A DNA stretch of 7,002 bases from Thermoleophilia bacterium (lineage in GTDB: Bacteria > Actinomycetota > Thermoleophilia > RBG-16-64-13). The stretch lies in NCBI GenBank assembly GCA_016929985.1, contig JAFGIH010000549.1:1-7002 (forward strand), in the 5' to 3' direction. Both the position numbers and the translations under genes were made by a program. This document shows positions 6,097 to 7,002 of this stretch, one piece after another. The notes under the pieces are model-generated. The model did not search any database and was not told where the DNA came from. It worked only from the letters and a program-made list of their open reading frames with translations. How positions within the stretch are numbered: the stretch's first letter is position 1; each line of letters opens with the position of its first letter.

Positions 6097-6153
6097 ACTG
6101 TTATGGTCACCTGACGTGTACAGTTTTTATATTCTTTTAACTGTAATGGTAAC
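6097..6153 (-). promoter_or_regulatory. Divergent control region: MocR promoter with paired direct repeats
   Basis: ACTGTTATGGTCAC (6097-6110) and ACTGTAATGGTAAC (6140-6153) match at 12 of 14 positions and are 43 bp apart, about four helical turns. On the MocR-sense strand their core reads ACCAT, reminiscent of the ATACCA direct repeats bound by GabR. A minus-strand promoter fits between them: -35 GTTACC (6153-6148), 16 bases, -10 TATAAA (6131-6126). The upstream repeat thus covers the -35, and the downstream repeat lies in the early transcribed region. TACAGTT (6119-6125) and AACTGTA (6139-6145) form a further inverted repeat around an AT-rich centre. A weak plus-strand -10 TGTAAT (6142-6147) may serve the gene at 6241. 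The rest of 6154-6223 is AT-rich leader with no clear signal. Confidence 0.55.
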
Positions 6154-6240
6154 ACTTCTCACAATCTGCCTCTGTTACTTATTTCATGTCTTCTCTAGAA
6201 TCCTGCGTCAGAGAAAAAGGGATAAGGAGGGGGGAAGACA

Positions 6241-6462
6241 ATGGGTGTCTTCACAGAACGTCTTGCCGTGCTGCTACTGCTGCCCTGGTCGTCAAGAGGC
6301 GCCGCCAACGTCTCGACCACCGACAGCAAGCAGACCTACGGCGCTCCTGACGCACCGTCCACCTGGGGACCCATGTGGAAGATCGATCGGGAGCACAGTC
6401 CGTCGTCCTCGGTCCAACGCGCGGACTTCGAGGCCTTGCGGGCTTTCAGCCGGGTGAGGTAG
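6241..6462 (+). CDS. Unrecognised 73-aa small protein
   Basis: An ATG at 6241 follows AAGGAGG (6224-6230) at ten bases, one of the best ribosome binding sites in the window, and codon third positions are GC-rich as in neighbouring genes, so this is probably a real gene. The product starts MGVFTERLAVLLLLPW, a short hydrophobic stretch after a basic residue that could be a weak signal or membrane anchor, though at about nine residues it is short. The remainder is polar, with a Trp-containing segment (TWGPMWKIDR, 41-50) and a basic C-terminus (EALRAFSRVR). I do not recognise a family. It is divergent from the MocR regulator and shares its control region, so it may be that regulator's target. It is followed by a strong GC hairpin. 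It could instead be a leader peptide or a remnant of a longer gene. Confidence 0.55.
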   Translation: MGVFTERLAVLLLLPWSSRGAANVSTTDSKQTYGAPDAPSTWGPMWKIDREHSPSSSVQRADFEALRAFSRVR

Positions 6463-6473
6463 CCCGGCGCCTG

Positions 6474-6510
6474 CCCGGCGGGCGGCAGTCAGTCGCCGCC
6501 GTTCGCCGGG
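6474..6510 (+). terminator. Large GC-rich hairpin after the small gene
   Basis: CCCGGCG (6474-6480) plus GGCGGC (6481-6486) pair with GCCGCC (6495-6500) and CGCCGGG (6504-6510): 13 base pairs with a 3-base bulge (GTT) and an 8-base loop AGTCAGTC. A second CCCGGCG at 6463-6469, directly after the stop codon, could compete for the same partner. No T-run follows; instead a G-rich stretch (6508-6521, runs of 3, 3 and 5 G) does. It is most likely a transcription end or RNA-stabilising structure for the gene ending at 6462. Confidence 0.5.
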
Positions 6511-6528
6511 TAGGGAGGGGGTAGCCTC

Positions 6529-6556
6529 TTGTGTACCACGCATTCTCAGGTATGCT
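6529..6556 (+). promoter_or_regulatory. Candidate promoter of the GYF_2-domain gene
   Basis: TTGTGT (6529-6534), a 16-base spacer and TATGCT (6551-6556) make a plausible, imperfect sigma-70 promoter pointing right. It would give a leader of about 70 bases to the ATG at 6634. It comes just after the large hairpin, which fits a new transcription unit starting here. Apart from this, 6557-6618 shows nothing I can name. Confidence 0.4.
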
Positions 6557-6633
6557 GGATGCGCGGAGGGCCCTGCAACTACGGCGCCGGCGACCTGTCG
6601 GCATCGTGGGCGGTCCTGAAAGGGAAGCGCACC

Positions 6634-7002
6634 ATGGCTGAGTCCGGGGCGGATGGCTGGCACTACCTGAGAAGCGGGGCGCCTGCAGAGTCGCAGGCGG
6701 GTCCGCTGACGTGGGACCAACTCCGCGGTCTGTCTGAGTCGGGTTCGCTCGCCGCTGCCGACCTCGTCTGGCATCCCACCCTGCCGCGATGGCTTCCTGC
6801 ATACCAGGTCCAAGGACTGCTGACAGGTGGCGAGCCGGCTCCGGGTGCGGCGCGGTCGGTCCTCTCGATGATCCTCAACCCAGGTGAGGCGATCAAGGGC
6901 GCGCTTCAAGGCGCCCCCTGGCCCGTCTGCCTGGCCGTCTCGGGTCTGGCCTTCACACTCTTCTTCTTACAGACCGGCCTCGACATGCACCGGGTAGGCA
7001 CC
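6634..7002 (+). CDS. GYF_2-domain membrane protein, N-terminal part (runs off the right edge)
   Basis: The frame is open from ATG 6634 to the window end, 123 codons without a stop. AAAGGGA (6619-6625) is a good ribosome binding site about eight bases upstream. Residues 9-61 match the GYF_2 (DUF4339) pattern: WHYLRSG, then GPLTWDQLRGLSESGSL, then LVWHPTLPRWLPAYQV. This small domain is common at the cytoplasmic N-terminus of bacterial membrane proteins, where it is thought to mediate protein contacts. A linker rich in Gly, Pro and Ala follows (63-74), then SMILNPGEAIKGALQGAPW (77-95), resembling the start of Yip1-type membrane domains. A hydrophobic segment (about 95-113, PVCLAVSGLAFTLFFLQTG) is probably the first membrane helix. 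The rest lies outside the window, so the Yip1 link is inference. Function is unknown. Confidence 0.8.
   Translation, partial: MAESGADGWHYLRSGAPAESQAGPLTWDQLRGLSESGSLAAADLVWHPTLPRWLPAYQVQGLLTGGEPAPGAARSVLSMILNPGEAIKGALQGAPWPVCLAVSGLAFTLFFLQTGLDMHRVGT

Noticed and set aside
6116..6457. Plus-strand GTG frame starting with a hydrophobic T-rich segment (MYSFYILLTVMVTLLTICLC)
   Set aside because: It looks like a membrane peptide, but it comes from the AT-rich promoter region, has no ribosome binding site, overlaps the better 6241 gene, and turns into Arg/Pro-rich shadow sequence.
6292..6909. Minus-strand open frame (205 codons) across 6292-6909
   Set aside because: It spans the large hairpin and is antisense to two better-supported genes. 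Its product is Arg-rich and has no recognisable domain.
1..7002. CRISPR arrays, insertion sequences, tRNA or rRNA genes, phage attachment sites
   Set aside because: No regularly spaced long repeats, transposase motifs, cloverleaf or rRNA-like sequences were seen. The only repeats are the short local ones listed.

Overview
The window is GC-rich with GC-biased third codon positions and purine-rich Shine-Dalgarno sites before most genes. With the gene content (a [4Fe-4S] old-yellow-enzyme reductase, an ArsR regulator, a MocR regulator, a GYF_2-type membrane protein), this suggests a high-GC Gram-positive bacterium. A Coriobacteriia-like anaerobic actinobacterium is my best guess, but that assignment is inference; no marker gene is present.

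Layout. 1-113 (-): the N-terminus of an unrecognised protein running off the left edge, with a good candidate promoter at 224-251. 114-311: divergent regulatory region. 312-4550 (+): a four-gene cassette encoding a 530-aa protein with two methyltransferase-like Rossmann units, a 650-aa FMN/[4Fe-4S]/FAD oxidoreductase of the 2,4-dienoyl-CoA reductase / 2-enoate reductase / BaiH type, a 106-aa ArsR-family repressor, and a 65-aa zinc-ribbon protein translationally coupled to the repressor by an ATGA overlap. 4551-4603: convergent intergenic region with a GC hairpin and a 12-bp direct repeat. 4604-6079 (-): a 491-aa MocR-type regulator (GntR winged helix fused to an aminotransferase-like domain). 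6080-6240: AT-rich divergent control region with two 14-bp direct repeats. 6241-6462 (+): a 73-aa unrecognised small protein with a strong ribosome binding site. 6463-6633: a large GC-rich hairpin and a candidate promoter. 6634-7002 (+): the start of a GYF_2-domain membrane protein running off the right edge.

How they may work together. The first two genes probably act on one small molecule. The oxidoreductase would use NAD(P)H through FAD, Fe-S and FMN to reduce or demethylate it. The methyltransferase-like protein would modify, bind or deliver it. The ArsR protein is the likely local regulator, with three evenly spaced GCAAT repeats just before its own start. The MocR protein probably controls itself and the divergent small gene through the direct repeats. 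The substrate is not readable from the sequence.

Most unusual points: both glycine-rich loops of the tandem methyltransferase-like protein are degenerate; the usual catalytic tyrosine of the OYE barrel is Asn; the zinc ribbon carries an extra CxxH tail; GCAAT repeats precede arsR; and the MocR gene has GabR-like direct repeats facing a tiny unknown gene.
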